In this document: positions 5,803 to 8,004 of the stretch, one piece after another
Layout of the letters: the number at the start of each line of letters is the position of its first letter
Position numbering within the stretch: position 1 is the stretch's first letter
NCBI GenBank assembly: GCA_021813195.1
Contig: JAKALI010000161.1
Span: forward strand, 1-8,004
Source of the DNA: Pseudomonadota bacterium
Lineage (GTDB): Bacteria; Pseudomonadota; Alphaproteobacteria; Rhizobiales; Hyphomicrobiaceae
DNA length: 8,004 nt
Reading direction: 5' to 3'
Notes under the pieces: model-generated
The model's database searches: none
Seen by the model: only the letters and a program-made list of their open reading frames with translations
Told to the model about the DNA's origin: nothing
Program-made: the position numbers and the translations under genes

Positions 5803-7152
5803 ATGAGCAAAGCTGAATCGACATCTCTGTGTGACAGCAATGTCACCGGTGCCGCGCCGATCACTCGTCGTAACTTTCTTGAGTTTGCGGGAGCTGCTGG
5901 CGGCGCGGCGCTCGGCGCTGCGCCTGGAGCGATTGCGACACCGGCGATTGCAGCCGAAGCGACAATCAAGGTCGGCTTCATAAGCCCGCGCACCGGCCCA
6001 CTCGCTAGCTTCGGTGAGAGCGATCCGTTCATTCTCAAGCAGGTGCGTGAGGCGCTTGCCAAGGGCGTTCTGATCGGCGGCAAGACCTACGGCGTCGAGA
6101 TCATCGACAAGGATACGCAGTCCGACCCGGTGCGCGCCAGCCAGTTCGCCAAGGAGCTCATCAATCGAGACAAGGTCGACTTCATGCTCTCGACGTCGAC
6201 GCCGGAGACAGTCAACCCGGTGGCTGATGCCTGCGAGGCGGCTGGCGTACCGAGCCTTTCGACGGTCATGCCCTGGGAGGCGTTCTACTTCGGGCGCGGG
6301 GCCAAACCCGGCGAACCGTCGCCGTTCAAATGGAGCTTCCTCTTCAGTTTCGGCGTCGCCGACTTCCTCAACTGCTACGTCTCGCAATGGACCGGGTCAG
6401 TGAAGACCAACAAGAAGGTCGGAGCGCTGCTGCCGAACGACGCCGACGGCAATGCGATCCGGGCAAACCTGATGCCGGCGCTGCAGAAGGCCGGCTTCAC
6501 GATCGTGGATCCTGGTGGTTTTGAAGATGGCACGACTGATTTTTCGGCGCAGATCGCAAGATTCAAGGCCGAAGGAGTCGAAATTCTCAACACCTTTCCG
6601 ATCCCTCCGGACTTCGCAACCTTCTGGCGTCAGGCGGCTCAGCAGGGTCTCGCAAAGCAGTTCAAGATCGTGCAGGTTGCCAAGACCGGCTTGTTTGCCT
6701 CGACGATTGAGTCGCTCGGCTCGCTGGGCCCGGGCATCGCCAGCGCCTGCTACTGGCACCGTGACTTTCCGTACAGGTCGCCGGTGACGGGCATGGCATC
6801 GAAAGACATAGCGGACGCCTACGAAAAGGCGTCGGGCAAGCAGTGGAGCCAGCAGCTCGGCGCTACGCAGTCGCTGTTCGACGCAGGCATCGCCGCGCTG
6901 AGGGCGAGCGGCGCGCCAAACGACAAGGCTGCCCTAGCAAAGGCGATTTCGACCCTCAAGGCGGATACAGCGATCGGCGCCGTCGACTTCTCGAAGGGGC
7001 CGGTTCCAAATTGCGTCAATACGCCCCTGATCGGGACTCAATGGGTGAAGGCGAAACCGGGCGGAAAATTCAAGCTTGATTACGTCATCACCGAGAACAC
7101 CAACGACAGGAACGTGCCGACCGGCGAGCAACTGCAGCCCTATCGCATCTGA
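5803..7152 (+). CDS. ABC transporter substrate-binding protein, LivK-type (Peripla_BP_6), Tat-exported
   Basis: A 449-residue periplasmic binding protein of the branched-chain amino acid / amide transporter class. The N-terminus carries a twin-arginine signal: ITRRNFLEFAG with R22/R23, an alanine- and glycine-rich hydrophobic segment, and TPAIAAEA with probable cleavage near residues 50-51. The mature protein begins IKVGFISPRTGPLASFGESD, the usual first strand and ligand loop of this family. Later segments include VDFMLSTSTPETVNPVADACEAAGVPSLSTV and KVGALLPNDADGNAIRANLMP. It should capture a small ligand in the periplasm and deliver it to inner-membrane permeases. The family binds branched-chain amino acids, amides, urea and aromatic acids, so the ligand is not predictable. 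It is longer than typical LivK (about 370 residues). The export route implies that it folds before translocation. The LivG-type gene starts 16 nt after its stop. Confidence 0.92.
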   Translation: MSKAESTSLCDSNVTGAAPITRRNFLEFAGAAGGAALGAAPGAIATPAIAAEATIKVGFISPRTGPLASFGESDPFILKQVREALAKGVLIGGKTYGVEIIDKDTQSDPVRASQFAKELINRDKVDFMLSTSTPETVNPVADACEAAGVPSLSTVMPWEAFYFGRGAKPGEPSPFKWSFLFSFGVADFLNCYVSQWTGSVKTNKKVGALLPNDADGNAIRANLMPALQKAGFTIVDPGGFEDGTTDFSAQIARFKAEGVEILNTFPIPPDFATFWRQAAQQGLAKQFKIVQVAKTGLFASTIESLGSLGPGIASACYWHRDFPYRSPVTGMASKDIADAYEKASGKQWSQQLGATQSLFDAGIAALRASGAPNDKAALAKAISTLKADTAIGAVDFSKGPVPNCVNTPLIGTQWVKAKPGGKFKLDYVITENTNDRNVPTGEQLQPYRI

Positions 7153-7168
7153 GCGGGTAGGATCTGCG

Positions 7169-7906
7169 ATGTCGAGCGCGACGGGCGTCGTCCTGAAGGG
7201 TGCCGGACTCTACAAGAACTTCGGCGCGCTGACGGTTCTCGACGGCGTGGACTTTGCTGTCGGCCCCGGCGAGGCGGTCGGGGTCGTCGGCCCCAATGGA
7301 GCGGGCAAGACGACGTTGCTGAACGTGCTTGCCGGCAACGTGCCCGCGTCGGGCGGCACGGTCCATTTCAAGGGACGCGACGTGACGCGGCTCGAAGCTT
7401 CGGACCGGAGCCGGCTTGGCATAGCCAAGACACATCAGGTGCCGCGCCCCTTCGGCGGCATGACGGTGTTCGAAAATGTTTTCGTCGCCGCCACGCAGTC
7501 CGGCGGCCTCGTGGGTGCAGAGGCCTACGCACGATGTATTGACGCGCTCGGTCTCTGCGCGATGTTGCACGTCGCCAACAGGCGCGCCGACACGCTGGGC
7601 CTGCTCGACCGCAAACGACTCGAACTTGCACGCATACTTGCGACGGATCCGGTGCTCGTCCTTCTTGACGAGATCGGAGGCGGCCTCACCGACGAGGAGA
7701 CGGTGCAGCTCGTGGATACGATTCGCGAAATGAGGCGGCGCGGAATGGCGATCGTATGGATCGAGCATATTGTCCACGTCCTCCTGCAGGTTGTGGAGCG
7801 GCTGGTTTGCATGGTGTCCGGGCGCATCATCGCCAACGGCGATCCCAAGGCCGTCATGGCGGACGCGGTCGTCGTCAAGGCATATCTCGGGAGCGGCGCG
7901 ACGTGA
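7169..7906 (+). CDS. ABC transporter ATP-binding protein, LivG-type
   Basis: A 245-residue cytoplasmic ATPase of the branched-chain amino acid transporter class. Walker A is GPNGAGKT (41-48), the Q-loop lies in KTHQVPRPFGGMTVFENV, Walker B ends LLDE with D167 and catalytic E168, and the H-loop histidine is H200 in WIEH. The C-terminus has GRIIANGDPKAVMAD and VVKAYLG, as in LivG. The ABC signature is not LSGGQ but LGLLDRKRLELAR, a form seen as LxLxxRKRLE in part of this family. The residue after DE in Walker B is I rather than P. I chose the ATG at 7169 because AGGA sits 6 nt upstream and the domain begins there; an in-frame ATG at 7076 would overlap the binding-protein gene by 77 nt and add unrelated residues. 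The stop overlaps the next start as GTGA. Confidence 0.92.
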   Translation: MSSATGVVLKGAGLYKNFGALTVLDGVDFAVGPGEAVGVVGPNGAGKTTLLNVLAGNVPASGGTVHFKGRDVTRLEASDRSRLGIAKTHQVPRPFGGMTVFENVFVAATQSGGLVGAEAYARCIDALGLCAMLHVANRRADTLGLLDRKRLELARILATDPVLVLLDEIGGGLTDEETVQLVDTIREMRRRGMAIVWIEHIVHVLLQVVERLVCMVSGRIIANGDPKAVMADAVVVKAYLGSGAT

Positions 7907-8004
7907 GCCTTCTCGAAATAGAACAGCTCGACGCCCGCCATGGCCTGCTCCAAGCCGTCCGCGGGGTTTCATTTGCGGTCGCTGAAGACCAGATCGTGGC
8001 GCTC
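7903..8004 (+). CDS. ABC transporter ATP-binding protein, LivF-type, N-terminal fragment
   Basis: The frame begins at GTG 7903, overlapping the LivG-type stop (GTGA), and stays open to the window end, giving 34 residues: SLLEIEQLDARHGLLQAV and then RGVSFAVAEDQIVAL. This matches the first two strands of a LivF-type ATPase just before Walker A, which lies outside the window. GGAG at 7890-7893 is a possible ribosome binding site. LivF pairs with LivG to form the ATPase dimer of the importer. The alanine and glutamate in AVAEDQ stand where many relatives have VxxGE, a small deviation. Confidence 0.8.
   Translation, partial: MSLLEIEQLDARHGLLQAVRGVSFAVAEDQIVAL

Noticed and set aside
5728..6387. 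219-codon minus-strand frame reaching into the spacer before the binding-protein gene
   Set aside because: Mostly antisense to the binding-protein gene, very rich in R and E, no domain; the spacer part alone shows no independent coding signal.
7076..7168. Longer LivG-type ATPase starting at ATG 7076
   Set aside because: The extension overlaps the end of the binding-protein gene, has no family resemblance, and the ATG at 7169 has AGGA at good spacing.
7088..7972. Long open frame of 294 codons on the minus strand
   Set aside because: It is antisense to the clear LivG/LivF genes, rich in R, H and D as expected for a GC-rich shadow frame, and has no recognisable domain.

Overview
The window looks like a catabolic or accessory gene cluster from a moderately GC-rich proteobacterium. 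An alphaproteobacterium of the Hyphomicrobiales (rhizobial/Bradyrhizobium-like) type is my best guess. The guess rests on codon use, GC-rich third positions, tight ATGA/GTGA gene overlaps, a Tat-exported LivK-type binding protein and this mix of families; no rRNA or marker gene confirms it. All recognisable genes lie on the + strand and coding density is very high. I see no mobile elements, tRNAs or CRISPR arrays.

Block 1 (1-3003, possibly to 3122) encodes a biotin-dependent carboxylase whose three functions sit on three polypeptides: the C-terminus of a biotin carboxyl carrier protein (EVMKLMN biotinylation motif), a full biotin carboxylase with every key catalytic residue I checked, and a carboxyltransferase of the pyruvate carboxylase / oxaloacetate decarboxylase-alpha fold that lacks its own biotin domain. 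The carboxyltransferase keeps the metal and carbamyl-lysine framework but has changed several residues around the substrate pocket, so its acceptor is probably not plain pyruvate or oxaloacetate. A 38-codon ORF with a good ribosome binding site follows it directly.

Block 2 (3230-5672) follows a non-coding stretch with two tandem hairpins. It encodes an FAD-dependent oxidoreductase of the phytoene-desaturase-like superfamily and a short-chain dehydrogenase/reductase that probably starts at TTG, 10 nt apart.

Block 3 (5803-8004) follows a second spacer (5673-5802) with a hairpin and a repeated TTCGAAT. It encodes a Tat-exported LivK-type periplasmic binding protein, a LivG-type ATPase and the start of a LivF-type ATPase. 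The permease genes are not between them and must lie downstream or elsewhere.

Taken together, the layout suggests import of a small, probably carboxylated or amino-acid-like compound, its oxidation by the flavoenzyme and the SDR, and a biotin-dependent (trans)carboxylation or decarboxylation step. The substrate cannot be read from the sequence. The combination of a three-part carboxylase with a divergent active site, a flavin oxidoreductase, an SDR and an importer is the most interesting candidate for an undescribed pathway here.
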